Source: Pseudomonas sp. GM79 (GTDB lineage: Bacteria; Pseudomonadota; Gammaproteobacteria; Pseudomonadales; Pseudomonadaceae). Taken from it: DNA of 64,000 bases. This document shows positions 16,911 to 24,913 of the stretch, in pieces. Below the pieces are notes generated by a model that was not told where the DNA came from, searched no databases, and worked only from the letters and a program-made list of their open reading frames with translations. The translations under genes were made by a program, and so were the position numbers. Within the stretch, counting starts at the first letter, position 1. Each line of letters starts with the position of its first letter. The DNA lies in assembly GCF_000282495.1 (NCBI RefSeq), contig NZ_AKJE01000112.1:1-64000 (forward strand), in the 5' to 3' direction.

Positions 16911-17465
16911 TTAATGCAACGACGGTTTGGCAGCCGCTTCGTCGGTTTTCTTGGTTTCGGTGAACAGCAGCAACGGAGCGACGCGCAGGTACTCCATCAC
17001 TTCCATGTAGTCGCTTTCGCCGTCGTCGGACTCTTCCAGCGCGTCCTGTACCTGGGCAATGGCGGCAAGATCCTGCAGCACTTCGGTGGCTTCAGTGCTC
17101 AAGGCATATTCGCGGCGGGTCAGACCGAAGCCGGTAAGAAAGCCCTGGCACCACTGGCCCAGTGCAGCCGCGCGCTCGGTGAGCGGCGCGTCGTCGGTCG
17201 GCAGCAGCAGAACAACGGTCATGTCGTCGCTGGTAAGCTCGCCCTTGACCATCTCTTGCAGGCCGATCAAGGCGTTGCGAACGTTGTCTTGCGGCTCGCC
17301 TTCGAGCAGCTCGGCGGCGTCGGCCAACCAGCTGTCGGCTTCGAAGCCGGCACCGGCGCAACTGCGACCGAGCAACAGGCCGTGCAGTTCGGCAGGCGAG
17401 ACGGGATGGCCGCTGGTGCTCAGCAGGGTGGCAAAGGCTTGGTACGGAGAATTCTGAATGGGCAT
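16911..17465 (-). CDS. YecA/YgfB-family protein (UPF0149)
   Basis: A 184-residue all-helical protein of the YgfB family, starting MPIQNSPYQAFATLLSTSG. Family landmarks are SPAELHGLLLGRSCAG near residue 24 and LGQWCQGFLTGFGL near 127. The C-terminal SEC-A-like zinc motif found in some YecA proteins is absent, so this is the short YgfB type. In P. aeruginosa a YgfB protein has been tied to control of ampDh3 and beta-lactam response. It is the first gene of the leftward pepP-ubi operon and diverges from zapB/zapA. Confidence 0.88.
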   Translation of the reverse strand: MPIQNSPYQAFATLLSTSGHPVSPAELHGLLLGRSCAGAGFEADSWLADAAELLEGEPQDNVRNALIGLQEMVKGELTSDDMTVVLLLPTDDAPLTERAAALGQWCQGFLTGFGLTRREYALSTEATEVLQDLAAIAQVQDALEESDDGESDYMEVMEYLRVAPLLLFTETKKTDEAAAKPSLH

Positions 17466-17591
17466 GGGCAGCTAGGCGCCAGACGGCGCTATGTCTAGAA
17501 TGAAGGCCTTGTATCCTACATCGACAGACTCGCCAAGACTATTAAAGGCTGTCCGCCAGCTATCACGCATCAGACACAACCAGTGGACAAA

Positions 17592-17801
17592 ATGGAAGAC
17601 ACCGACCTGCAAGCGCTGATGGCCAGACTCGAGCTGCTAATTACTCGAGTCGAGCAACTAAAGAGTCAGAATGGACTCCTATTAGCTCAGGAAAAGACCT
17701 GGCGCGAGGAACGCGCGCACCTCATTGAAAAAAATGAAATCGCCCGGCGTAAGGTCGAATCGATGATTTCGCGCCTCAAGGCCCTGGAGCAAGACTCATG
17801 A
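17592..17801 (+). CDS. ZapB-like coiled-coil protein (TIGR02449)
   Basis: A 69-residue protein that is one continuous coiled coil: heptads run through LQALMARLELLITRVEQL and IARRKVESMISRLKAL. It corresponds to the TIGR02449 family, always next to zapA, and is proposed to be the ZapB-like partner that links ZapA/FtsZ at the division septum. I chose the ATG at 17592 over the GTG at 17583 because family members begin MEDTDLQALM. Its last codon overlaps zapA (ATGA, 4 bases), so the two are co-translated. Confidence 0.85.
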   Translation: MEDTDLQALMARLELLITRVEQLKSQNGLLLAQEKTWREERAHLIEKNEIARRKVESMISRLKALEQDS

Positions 17802-18115
17802 GTTCAAGCAATAGCGTTACCGTGCAGATCCTCGACAAAGAATATTCGATCATTTGCCCCCAGGAAGAGCGCAGCAACCTGGTGAGCGCTGCCCGTTACC
17901 TGGACGGCAAGATGCGCGAAATCCGCAGCAGTGGCAAAGTCATCGGCGCCGACCGCATCGCCGTGATGGCCGCCCTGAACATCACGCACGATCTTCTGCA
18001 CAAGGATGAACGCCCGGATGTGCAGGCCAGCGGCTCGACCCGTGAGCAGGTTCGCGACCTGCTGGACCGCGTCGATCTGGCGCTGTCGACCGATCCGGAT
18101 GTCACCAAGGGCTGA
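17798..18115 (+). CDS. zapA: Cell division protein ZapA
   Basis: A 105-residue ZapA that bundles FtsZ protofilaments at mid-cell. The N-terminal beta-hairpin domain includes VTVQILDKEYSIICPQEER, and the domain ends with LDGKMREIRSSGKVIGADR. The C-terminal helix (AVMAALNITHDLLHKDE onward) forms the tetramer coiled coil. The order zapB-like, zapA, 6S RNA, fau is the standard gammaproteobacterial arrangement, and the 6S promoter -35 overlaps the zapA stop codon. Confidence 0.95.
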   Translation: MSSSNSVTVQILDKEYSIICPQEERSNLVSAARYLDGKMREIRSSGKVIGADRIAVMAALNITHDLLHKDERPDVQASGSTREQVRDLLDRVDLALSTDPDVTKG

Positions 18116-18140
18116 AACGCGAAACCGCTTGGGGTATACT
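18112..18140 (+). promoter_or_regulatory. Promoter of 6S RNA
   Basis: CTGAAA at 18112-18117, a 17-base spacer and TATACT at 18135-18140. Transcription would begin near 18146, the expected 6S 5' end. The -35 element overlaps the zapA stop codon. Confidence 0.7.
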
Positions 18141-18145
18141 CGCAT

Positions 18146-18326
18146 CACTCCCTGGGGTGCTTGCCAGTTGACGACGTCCCTGAGCCGATTCGCACTACCT
18201 TGGAGGTTGCACGTTGGGCTGGTGTGCATGTCCGCTAGACGGAAAGCCTTAAAGCCTACTGCATCTTCCACCTTGAACTTTCGGGTTCAAGGGCTAAGTC
18301 GACAGCGGTTCATCCGGGGAGCCTTA
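18146..18326 (+). ncRNA. ssrS: 6S RNA
   Basis: About 181 nt between zapA and fau, the conserved location of ssrS. The 5' end (CTCCCTGGGGTGCTTGCCAG) and 3' end (GACAGCGGTTCATCCGGGGAG) pair to form the closing stem, and the central part forms the large open bubble that mimics a melted promoter and captures sigma-70 RNA polymerase. GTCCCTGAGCCGATTCGC and CCTTGGAGGTTGCACG match what I remember of pseudomonad 6S RNA. Ends are estimated from the upstream -10 box and the closing stem. Confidence 0.92.
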
Positions 18327-18333
18327 TTTCAGT

Positions 18334-18368
18334 CCGATGCCGGTTTTCATACCGGCATCGGCTTTTTT
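18334..18368 (+). terminator. Terminator after 6S RNA
   Basis: CCGATGCCGGT TTTCAT ACCGGCATCGG followed by CTTTTTT. An 11-bp stem just beyond the 6S 3' end; it would end the primary transcript and partly insulate fau. Confidence 0.85.
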
Positions 18369-18409
18369 ACGGGTACGCTTCAGTACCCGCACTTCTGAAG
18401 CCCTGATCC

Positions 18410-19015
18410 ATGACCGAACCTGCGCTGCTGCCCCGCCCGCAACTTCGACGCATGCTGCGCAAGGCCCGCCGCGCACTGACACCCAGTCAGCAGCGCGAGG
18501 CCGCTCGCGGGCTGTATAAGCAATTGATCCAGCACCCGCTGTTCCGCCGCGCAAAACACATCTCCCTGTACTTGCCCAACGACGGTGAAATCGATCCGCG
18601 CCTGCTGATGCGTGCCGCGCAACGTCGGGGCAAGGTGACGTATCTGCCGGTGCTCAGTGCCTGGCCGCGAACCAAAATGGTGTTCCAGCGGATACGCCCC
18701 GGCGAAAAGCTCAAACCCAACCGTTTTCGCATCCCCGAACCACGGCACAACATCGCCCGACAACGCAAGGTCTGGGCGCTGGATCTGGTGTTGTTGCCGC
18801 TGGTGGGGTTTGACGATGTCGGCGGACGCCTGGGAATGGGCGGTGGTTTCTACGATCGAAGCCTGGCGTACCTGGCGCGCCGCAAAAACTGGCGCAAGCC
18901 GACACTGCTGGGCCTGGCCCATGAATGTCAGAAGGTTCAACGATTGGCTCAGGCGAGCTGGGATGTACCGCTGCAGGGAACGGTCACGGACAAGGCATGG
19001 TATTTCGCGGACTAG
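18410..19015 (+). CDS. fau: 5-formyltetrahydrofolate cyclo-ligase
   Basis: A 201-residue enzyme converting 5-formyl-THF to 5,10-methenyl-THF with ATP, salvaging folate locked by a side reaction of serine hydroxymethyltransferase. The signature GRLGMGGGFYDR lies near residue 140, and the N-terminal basic segment RPQLRRMLRKARRAL begins the domain. The C-terminal segment LGLAHECQ...DVPLQGTVTDKAWYF is as in ygfA-type proteins. Its position right after 6S RNA is the classic ssrS-fau unit. Confidence 0.95.
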   Translation: MTEPALLPRPQLRRMLRKARRALTPSQQREAARGLYKQLIQHPLFRRAKHISLYLPNDGEIDPRLLMRAAQRRGKVTYLPVLSAWPRTKMVFQRIRPGEKLKPNRFRIPEPRHNIARQRKVWALDLVLLPLVGFDDVGGRLGMGGGFYDRSLAYLARRKNWRKPTLLGLAHECQKVQRLAQASWDVPLQGTVTDKAWYFAD

Positions 19016-19049
19016 ACGCCACTGATTTCAGCGGCGTCGAAAGACAGGT

Positions 19050-19199
19050 TCAGCGCTTGAAGGCCGACGGCTGTTGCTGCGAGATCTCGACCGGAGCATC
19101 GGGCTTGGCGTTCCACAGGCTTTGGGCATAGCCGGTGGTCACGACACCCAGGCCGAACAAAATAACCAAAATCCATAGTAAATCCGGTTTGCGTTTCAT
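19050..19199 (-). CDS. 49-residue single-span membrane peptide
   Basis: An ATG at 19199 opens a 49-codon frame ending TGA at 19050. The peptide starts MKRKPDLLWILVILFGLGVV, a positive N-terminus followed by an 18-20 residue hydrophobic helix. A polar tail containing YAQSLWNAKPDAPVEI and a glutamine-rich end follows. This is the design of a small inner-membrane or signal-anchored protein. It converges with fau; between the two stop codons GACGCCACTGA and TCAGCGGCGTC form a hairpin that may end both transcripts. The function is unknown. Confidence 0.6.
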   Translation of the reverse strand: MKRKPDLLWILVILFGLGVVTTGYAQSLWNAKPDAPVEISQQQPSAFKR

Positions 19200-19400
19200 C
19201 GATTGCCCCCCCAAAGGCACATCAACACGATGACAGCAGCGGTTTCCGTTGTAGGTGTAGGCCGTGCAGCAGCGTCAAGCTTAGAAGGCCGGCATTTTGC
19301 GACAACGTGAACCGACACGCAAACGCTGGCGTCAACCGACTGTCGGTTTGTCATAAAATTGCCTGACCGCTTGCCCACTCACCTCGCAAGGAGCAAAACC

Positions 19401-19853
19401 ATGGCCTATTGGCTGATGAAATCCGAGCCTGACGAACTCTCGATCAAAGACCTGGAGAAGCTTGGCCGAGCGCGCTGGGACGGGGTTCGCAACTACCAGG
19501 CGCGCAACTTTCTGCGGGCCATGGCGGTGGGCGACGAGTTTTTCTTCTATCACTCCAGCTGCCCGGAGCCGGGGATTGCCGGGATCGGCAAGATTGTCGA
19601 GGCCGCGTACCCGGACCCGACGGCACTGGAGCCGGAGAGTCATTACTTCGATCCGAAGGCCACCACCGAGAAAAACGCCTGGAGCGCGATTGATGTTGCT
19701 CACGTCGAGACGTTTCCCAAGGTGCTGAAGCTCGATTATCTGAAGCAGCAAACGGCGCTGGCTGAGATGCCACTGGTGCAGAAGGGTTCGCGGCTATCGG
19801 TGATGCCCGTCACCGCTGAGCAATGGGCGGCGGTGATTGCATTACGGGCATGA
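19401..19853 (+). CDS. EVE-domain protein
   Basis: A 150-residue single EVE (PUA-like) domain, starting MAYWLMKSEPDELSIKDL after an AAGGAG site. Landmarks are WDGVRNYQARNFLRAM and the pocket strand DEFFFYHSS. The fold is related to YTH and ASCH domains that read modified bases; eukaryotic homologues (THYN1) bind modified cytosine DNA. The bacterial role is not established. It appears to be a single-gene unit, followed by a REP doublet. Confidence 0.9.
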   Translation: MAYWLMKSEPDELSIKDLEKLGRARWDGVRNYQARNFLRAMAVGDEFFFYHSSCPEPGIAGIGKIVEAAYPDPTALEPESHYFDPKATTEKNAWSAIDVAHVETFPKVLKLDYLKQQTALAEMPLVQKGSRLSVMPVTAEQWAAVIALRA

Positions 19854-19875
19854 GCGATGCAGCGACAGCAAGAAT

Positions 19876-19963
19876 GCCTTCGCGAGCAAGCCCGCTCCCA
19901 CAGTTGACCGCGTACTTATCCAGCAACTCGGTTTAATGTGGGAGCGGGCTTGCTCGCGAAGGG
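19876..19963. repeat. REP doublet (inverted pair)
   Basis: CCTTCGCGAGCAAGCCCGCT (19877) and TGTGGGAGCGGGCTTGCTCG (19937), separated by about 33 bases, between the convergent EVE and FliL-like genes. Confidence 0.87.
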
Positions 19964-19985
19964 GACAGCCCAGACAACAAACGTC

Positions 19986-20393
19986 TTACTGAATAATAAG
20001 GTTGTTGAACAACAAATCCTCAACCACCGGCTTGCCAGTCTCGTCGTTCATCACTTGCTGGGTCTGCTTCAAGGCTTCCTGACGCAGCTTTTCCTTGGCT
20101 TCAACGTTGTTCATGGCTTCAGTGGTCTGCTGTGCAAACAACGCCACCAGCTGATTACGGATCAATGGCTCATTGGCCTTTACCGCTTTGGTCGCCTCGT
20201 CACCGGTCACCCGCAACGCCACATCGGCCTTGTAGACCTTGAGCTTCGGCGTGCCGTCCAGCCCATAGTTGCCCACGAATGGCGGGCTCAGGGTGATGTA
20301 GTTGACCTTCGGAGCTTCACCTTCTTTGGCTTCTTCGGCCAGCGCTGCCACAGGCAGAGACAGGGCCAGCATCAACATGATCCACGCTTTCAC
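19986..20393 (-). CDS. FliL-like periplasmic or membrane-anchored protein
   Basis: A 135-residue protein with a signal-type N-terminus (KAWIMLMLALSLPVAAL, cleavage near AEE). The body resembles the C-terminal domain of FliL: YITLSPPFVGNYG, then YKADVALRVTGDEA, then PLIRNQLVALFAQQT. FliL supports the flagellar stator, but no flagellar gene is nearby, so this is better called a FliL-domain paralogue. The GTG at 20393 has a GGAG site at good spacing and fits the signal peptide; an upstream start would add an unrelated leader. Confidence 0.78.
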   Translation of the reverse strand: MKAWIMLMLALSLPVAALAEEAKEGEAPKVNYITLSPPFVGNYGLDGTPKLKVYKADVALRVTGDEATKAVKANEPLIRNQLVALFAQQTTEAMNNVEAKEKLRQEALKQTQQVMNDETGKPVVEDLLFNNLIIQ

Positions 20394-20543
20394 AATTCGC
20401 TCCTTATCCGGTTTGCGGCCAAGCATAACGGCCCGCCGCTCAAGCACAAGCTTATGGCTGACTATCAGGGTCGGGCATGCTCGTTGACCCAATGACTCAC
20501 ACACCTACACTTATCGGCCATCACTCCCAAAGGAATAGCCCTG

Positions 20544-21521
20544 ATGAAAGCCGTGCTGTGCAAAGCCTTCGGCCCTGCCGAATCGCTGGTGCTGGAAGAC
20601 GTCGCCAGTCCTGTCGCGAAGAAGAATGAAATCCTGCTGGACGTGCATGCGGCTGGGGTGAATTTCCCGGACACGTTGATCATCGAGGGCAAATATCAGT
20701 TCAAGCCGCCCTTCCCGTTTTCTCCGGGTGGCGAAGCGGCCGGCGTGGTCAGCGCAGTGGGCGAGAAGGTCAGTCACCTCAAGGTCGGTGACCGGGTCAT
20801 GGCCCTGACTGGCTGGGGCAGTTTTGCCGAGCAGGTCGCGGTGCCGGGCTACAACGTGCTGCCGATCCCGGCATCAATGGACTTCAACACCGCCGCCGCA
20901 TTCAGCATGACCTACGGCACTTCGATGCACGCCCTCAAGCAACGGGGCAACCTGCAACCTGGCGAAACCTTGCTGGTGCTCGGCGCTTCCGGTGGTGTCG
21001 GTCTGGCCGCTGTAGAAATCGGCAAAGCCATGGGGGCTCGCGTTATAGCCGCCGCCAGCAGCGCAGAAAAACTCGCGGTGGCCAAGGCTGCCGGCGCCGA
21101 TGAGTTGATCAACTACAGCGAAACCAGCCTCAAGGACGAGATCAAACGCCTGACCGACGGCCAGGGCGCCGACGTGATCTACGATCCAGTGGGCGGCGAC
21201 CTGTTCGACCAGGCGATCCGCGCCATTGCCTGGAACGGCCGTCTACTGGTGGTCGGTTTCGCCAGTGGACGAATCCCGGAGCTGCCAGTGAACCTGGCAC
21301 TGCTCAAAGGCGCCGCGGTAGTCGGCGTGTTCTGGGGCTCCTTTGCCCAGCGCCAACCACAGGACAACGCGACAAACTTCCAGCAGTTGTTTGGCTGGTT
21401 TGCAGAGGGCAAGTTGAAGCCGCTAGTGTCTCAGGTGTATCCCCTGAGCAACGCGGCCCAGGCGATCAATGATCTTGGCCAGCGCAAGGCGGTCGGGAAA
21501 GTGGTAGTTCAGGTTCGCTGA
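20544..21521 (+). CDS. Zinc-independent NADPH:quinone oxidoreductase (zeta-crystallin type)
   Basis: A 325-residue medium-chain dehydrogenase/reductase. The N-terminal GroES-like domain includes VHAAGVNFPDTLIIEGKY and FSPGGEAAGVVSAVGEKV. The Rossmann cofactor motif VLGASGGVGLAAVEIGKAMG lies near residue 145. The structural zinc cysteines of alcohol dehydrogenases are absent, as in quinone reductases. It is expected to be cytosolic and NADPH-dependent; the substrate could be quinones or enals and cannot be set from sequence. An AAAGGAA site precedes the ATG. Confidence 0.88.
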   Translation: MKAVLCKAFGPAESLVLEDVASPVAKKNEILLDVHAAGVNFPDTLIIEGKYQFKPPFPFSPGGEAAGVVSAVGEKVSHLKVGDRVMALTGWGSFAEQVAVPGYNVLPIPASMDFNTAAAFSMTYGTSMHALKQRGNLQPGETLLVLGASGGVGLAAVEIGKAMGARVIAAASSAEKLAVAKAAGADELINYSETSLKDEIKRLTDGQGADVIYDPVGGDLFDQAIRAIAWNGRLLVVGFASGRIPELPVNLALLKGAAVVGVFWGSFAQRQPQDNATNFQQLFGWFAEGKLKPLVSQVYPLSNAAQAINDLGQRKAVGKVVVQVR

Positions 21522-21613
21522 TTGTTTACCTGACCTGCTTGACCCAAACCGGGTCGCAACCCTGCGACCCGATTCCGCCATCCCCATACCGCCCTTCATT
21601 TATACCTGAGCGA

Positions 21614-21633
21614 CATGTTCATAAAAGAACATG
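21614..21633. promoter_or_regulatory. GlpR-type operator 1 upstream of glpT
   Basis: CATGTTC-ATAAAA-GAACATG is a perfect 7+6+7 inverted repeat 108 bases upstream of the glpT ATG. It closely follows the ATGTTCG...CGAACAT form of glycerol-3-phosphate repressor sites. Assignment to GlpR is inferred. Confidence 0.6.
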
Positions 21634-21677
21634 CAATCTCCAACATTTCCACTGTTTGGCCGATGCGAACCGGTGCT

Positions 21678-21695
21678 ATTTTCGGTAACGAAACT
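21678..21695. promoter_or_regulatory. GlpR-type operator 2 upstream of glpT
   Basis: ATTTTCG-GTAA-CGAAACT is an imperfect inverted repeat of the GlpR half-site, 46 bases upstream of the glpT ATG and 44 bases after operator 1. Two spaced sites suit cooperative repression. Confidence 0.5.
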
Positions 21696-21741
21696 GTAAC
21701 ATTCGCATCCGCAGTCAAAACAAGAAATCTGGAGCTCTTGA

Positions 21742-23091
21742 ATGTTTGCTTTCTTTCGTCCTGCCGCACATCAGGCTCCATTGCCTGAAGAAAAAATAGA
21801 CAGCACCTACCGACGCCTTCGCTGGCAGATCTTCGCCGGGATTTTCATTGGCTATGCGGGTTACTACCTGCTGCGCAAGAACTTCACCCTGGCATTTCCG
21901 GATCTAATCGCTCAAGGCTATACAAAAGGCCAGCTCGGGGTGGCGATGTCGGCGATTGCGATCGCCTACGGCCTTTCCAAGTTTCTGATGGGCATCGTGT
22001 CCGACCGCTCCAACCCTCGTTACTTCCTGCCTTTTGGCCTGATAGTGTCCGCCGGGGTGATGTTCGTTTTCGGTTTCGCACCGTGGGCAACGTCCAGCGT
22101 GACCATGATGTTCATCCTGTTGTTCATCAACGGCTGGGCGCAAGGCATGGGCTGGCCACCGAGCGGGCGCACCATGGTGCACTGGTGGTCGCAGAAGGAA
22201 CGCGGCGGTGTGGTTTCGGTCTGGAACACCGCGCATAACGTTGGCGGCGGCTTGATCGGCCCGCTGGCGATACTCGGCATGGGTTGGTTCAACGACTGGC
22301 ACAGCAAGTTCTACGTACCGGCAGCGGTGGCGTTGCTGGTCGCTGTGTTTGCCTTCATTGTCATGCGCGATACCCCGCAATCGACGGGCTTGCCGCCTAT
22401 CGAGAAGTACAAGAACGACTACCCGGAAGGCTACGACGCCAGCCACGAAGAAGAATTCAGCGCCAAGGACATCTTCGTCAAATACGTGCTGCGCAACAAA
22501 ATGCTCTGGTTCATCGCGCTGGCCAACGTCTTCGTCTACTTGCTGCGCTACGGCATTCTGGATTGGGCGCCGACCTACCTCAAAGAGGTCAAGCACTTCG
22601 ACTTCGACAAGACGTCCTGGGCTTACTTCCTGTACGAGTGGGCAGGCATTCCCGGCACACTGCTATGCGGCTGGATGTCGGACAAGATCTTCCGGGGCAA
22701 CCGTGGCCTGACGGGCATGGTGTTCATGGCACTGGTGACCGTTGCGACGATCGTTTACTGGCTGAATCCGCCGGGCAATCCGATGGTCGACATGATCTCG
22801 CTGTTCGCCATCGGCTTCCTGATCTATGGCCCGGTGATGCTGGTCGGCCTGCAGGCGCTGGAGCTGGTTCCGAAGAAAGCTGCAGGAACGGCCGCGGGCT
22901 TTACCGGTTTGTTTGGTTACCTGGGTGGTTCAGTCGCGGCCAGTGCCCTGATGGGCTACACGGTGGACTATTTCGGCTGGGATGGCGGCTTCATCCTGCT
23001 GGTCGTCGCCTGCCTGCTGGCGATGGCGTTTCTGGCACCCACCTTGGGTCATAAGAACGTCGCCAGTCAGAGCCGCGAAGCGATCGCCTGA
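21742..23091 (+). CDS. glpT: Glycerol-3-phosphate:phosphate antiporter
   Basis: A 449-residue major facilitator of the organophosphate:phosphate antiporter family with 12 predicted membrane helices. It imports sn-glycerol 3-phosphate (and the antibiotic fosfomycin) in exchange for phosphate. The N-terminal segment YRRLRWQIFAGIFIGYAGYY includes one of the substrate-site arginines. The MFS loop KFLMGIVSDRSNPRYFLP and the family stretch INGWAQGMGWPPSGRTMVHW are intact. GlpR-like operators upstream support regulation by glycerol 3-phosphate. Its last 25 bases overlap the convergent ChaC-like gene. Confidence 0.95.
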   Translation: MFAFFRPAAHQAPLPEEKIDSTYRRLRWQIFAGIFIGYAGYYLLRKNFTLAFPDLIAQGYTKGQLGVAMSAIAIAYGLSKFLMGIVSDRSNPRYFLPFGLIVSAGVMFVFGFAPWATSSVTMMFILLFINGWAQGMGWPPSGRTMVHWWSQKERGGVVSVWNTAHNVGGGLIGPLAILGMGWFNDWHSKFYVPAAVALLVAVFAFIVMRDTPQSTGLPPIEKYKNDYPEGYDASHEEEFSAKDIFVKYVLRNKMLWFIALANVFVYLLRYGILDWAPTYLKEVKHFDFDKTSWAYFLYEWAGIPGTLLCGWMSDKIFRGNRGLTGMVFMALVTVATIVYWLNPPGNPMVDMISLFAIGFLIYGPVMLVGLQALELVPKKAAGTAAGFTGLFGYLGGSVAASALMGYTVDYFGWDGGFILLVVACLLAMAFLAPTLGHKNVASQSREAIA

Positions 23092-23735
23092 TCGGCCTTT
23101 GATTTACAGCGCTTGAGCCGCGCCTCCAGATTCCGGTCTGGCATGGCGTGGCTACGCAGGGCGTGCGCGGTCTGCTCGACATATTCGCGCGTGGTGCCGT
23201 AACGCCCGCAAGCGCTTTCGAACACCTGGCTCAGCACATGATCCGGCAAGTTGCCGGCATAGCTGGGCAGGTGCCGCTCCAAAACGAATCCCAATGCCTG
23301 AACCTGGTTTCCGTCTTCAAGACGGCAGTTGAGCCAGTGTGGGCGATAGGACGGGAATGGCATTTCACGCTGCCAGAGCGCATAAAGCGAAGCTTCGAGT
23401 TGTTCTTCGGGCAAGCGATAGGCAAACCCGCTGCATGAGCCGCCACGATCCAGGCCAAACACCAGCCCGGGCACTTCCGGTGTACCGCGATGTTCGTGGG
23501 ACCACAGGTACAAACCGCGATGGTAGCCATGCACGCGACCGCGCACTCGCTCAACCGCTGCACATTCAGGGCGCCAGATCAGCGAACCATAAGCGAATAG
23601 CCAGACCGGCCCACCCTTGTGGCGCGCCATGGTCGATTGCATCGAGCTGAGCAATTGTTCGTGCGTAAGCTGCGGCCCCAGATCGAGCCGCGGAGGGTAA
23701 GCCAGATTCAAAAAAGCAGATTCAATGGCGCTCAT
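23067..23735 (-). CDS. ChaC-like gamma-glutamylcyclotransferase
   Basis: A 222-residue protein of the ChaC/GGCT-like fold, which cleaves glutathione to 5-oxoproline and Cys-Gly. The phosphate-binding loop VWLFAYGSLIWRPE lies near residue 44. The GYHRGLYLWSHEHRGTPEVP segment follows, and the catalytic glutamate region is in FAYRLPEEQLEASLYALW. It is expected to be cytosolic. A longer variable N-terminus of about 40 residues precedes the core. The gene converges on glpT and overlaps it by 25 bases. Confidence 0.88.
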   Translation of the reverse strand: MSAIESAFLNLAYPPRLDLGPQLTHEQLLSSMQSTMARHKGGPVWLFAYGSLIWRPECAAVERVRGRVHGYHRGLYLWSHEHRGTPEVPGLVFGLDRGGSCSGFAYRLPEEQLEASLYALWQREMPFPSYRPHWLNCRLEDGNQVQALGFVLERHLPSYAGNLPDHVLSQVFESACGRYGTTREYVEQTAHALRSHAMPDRNLEARLKRCKSKADQAIASRL

Positions 23736-23876
23736 GGCGAATAGCGTTCAGCTCCCCGCGGGTAAAGAATTACTTAATAGAACGCACCGCTGTAACAATA
23801 AGGCACATATGGATCAAGGCAATTTAAGTGCCATGGCGGAGTTCGAAACGTATTGCCTGAATGAGATATAACCTAC

Positions 23877-23904
23877 CGGCATTTATATAAATCTATAAAT
23901 ACCG
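23877..23904. promoter_or_regulatory. AT-rich near-perfect palindrome upstream of the ChaC-like gene
   Basis: CGGCATTTATA-TAAATC-TATAAATACCG pairs at 10 of 11 positions per arm. It lies about 140 bases upstream of the minus-strand ChaC-like start, in a 200-base stretch much richer in A+T than its surroundings. No T-tail follows, so an operator or a bent-DNA site is more likely than a terminator. The binding protein is unknown. Confidence 0.35.
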
Positions 23905-23944
23905 ATCGGCTATATGGGGAGTTATAACGAATTAAGATCGAGGA

Positions 23945-24913
23945 TCAAGATCGGGGGGCGTAGGCGAACACATCCGCGCGCATCTGATGGGCATCCATCC
24001 CCGCGTCGACCAGGGCATCCAGCGTGCCATAGACCATGGCCGGAGAGCCGCTGGCGTAGACGTGCAGCGCTTTCAGGTCAGGGAAATCTTCACACACCGC
24101 CTCATGCAACATGCCGCAGCGCCCTCCCCAGCCGCATTGATCGCTGACGACTTTATGCAGGAACAGATTGGGCAGTTTTTCCCATTCATCCCAATGTTCG
24201 ATGTCATAAAAGTCTTCAGGACGACGCACCCCCCAATACAGATGCACCGGATGCTTGAATCCCGTGGCCCGGCAATGTTCGATCAGGCTGTGGATCTGGC
24301 CCATGCCGGTACCAGCAGCAATCAGTACCAGTGGACCGTCCGGCAATTCCGCCAGATGGGTGTCGCCGAATGGCATCTCGATGCGCACCATCGAGTTGCG
24401 CTGAAGCTGTTCGATCAGGCTCAGCGCACTGCTTTCGCGCGCCAGTACGTGAATTTCCAGGTCGCGCCCGGAATGCGGTGCAGAGGCCAGGGAGAACGCG
24501 GATTTCTCGCCGCTCTCTCGCTCGATCATCAGGTACTGACCGGCGTGATAGCGCGGCGGCTTGCCCGCCGGTGCACGCAGACGCACGCGCCAGGTATCGC
24601 CGCCAACATCCCTGCATTCAATGACCTGACACGACACGCTGCGCACCGGCAATTCTCCCAGCGCGAGCACGCCATCCCACAGCACGATGCAGTCTTCCAG
24701 CGGCTCTGCAATGCAAGTGTAGAACTCGCCATGGTCACGCACATCGCCGGCTTGTTCGACCCGCCCTTCCACCAGCAACGCGCCGCACACATGGCAATTG
24801 CCGTTACGACAGCTTTGCGGGCATTCATAGCCCAGGCGCCGCGCGCCATCGAGAATCCGCTCGCCGGGCAGAATCTCTAGCACTGCTCCGGAGGGCTGCA
24901 AGGTTACACGCAT
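23945..24913 (-). CDS. 2Fe-2S ferredoxin/flavin reductase (CDP-6-deoxyglucoseen reductase-like)
   Basis: A 322-residue electron-transfer protein with three parts. A plant-type 2Fe-2S ferredoxin domain (about 1-90) has ligands in SCRNGNCHVC and FYTC. An FAD-binding barrel (about 95-190) includes YHAGQYLMIE and AFSLASAP. An NAD(P)H-binding lobe (about 195-320) includes LVLIAAGTGMGQIHSLIEH and YASGSPAMVY. Family members pass electrons from NAD(P)H to an iron-sulfur or oxygenase partner; the name is inherited from AscD-type enzymes and no deoxysugar genes are present. Its ATG overlaps the ubiD stop by one base (TGATG). Confidence 0.87.
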   Translation of the reverse strand: MRVTLQPSGAVLEILPGERILDGARRLGYECPQSCRNGNCHVCGALLVEGRVEQAGDVRDHGEFYTCIAEPLEDCIVLWDGVLALGELPVRSVSCQVIECRDVGGDTWRVRLRAPAGKPPRYHAGQYLMIERESGEKSAFSLASAPHSGRDLEIHVLARESSALSLIEQLQRNSMVRIEMPFGDTHLAELPDGPLVLIAAGTGMGQIHSLIEHCRATGFKHPVHLYWGVRRPEDFYDIEHWDEWEKLPNLFLHKVVSDQCGWGGRCGMLHEAVCEDFPDLKALHVYASGSPAMVYGTLDALVDAGMDAHQMRADVFAYAPRS

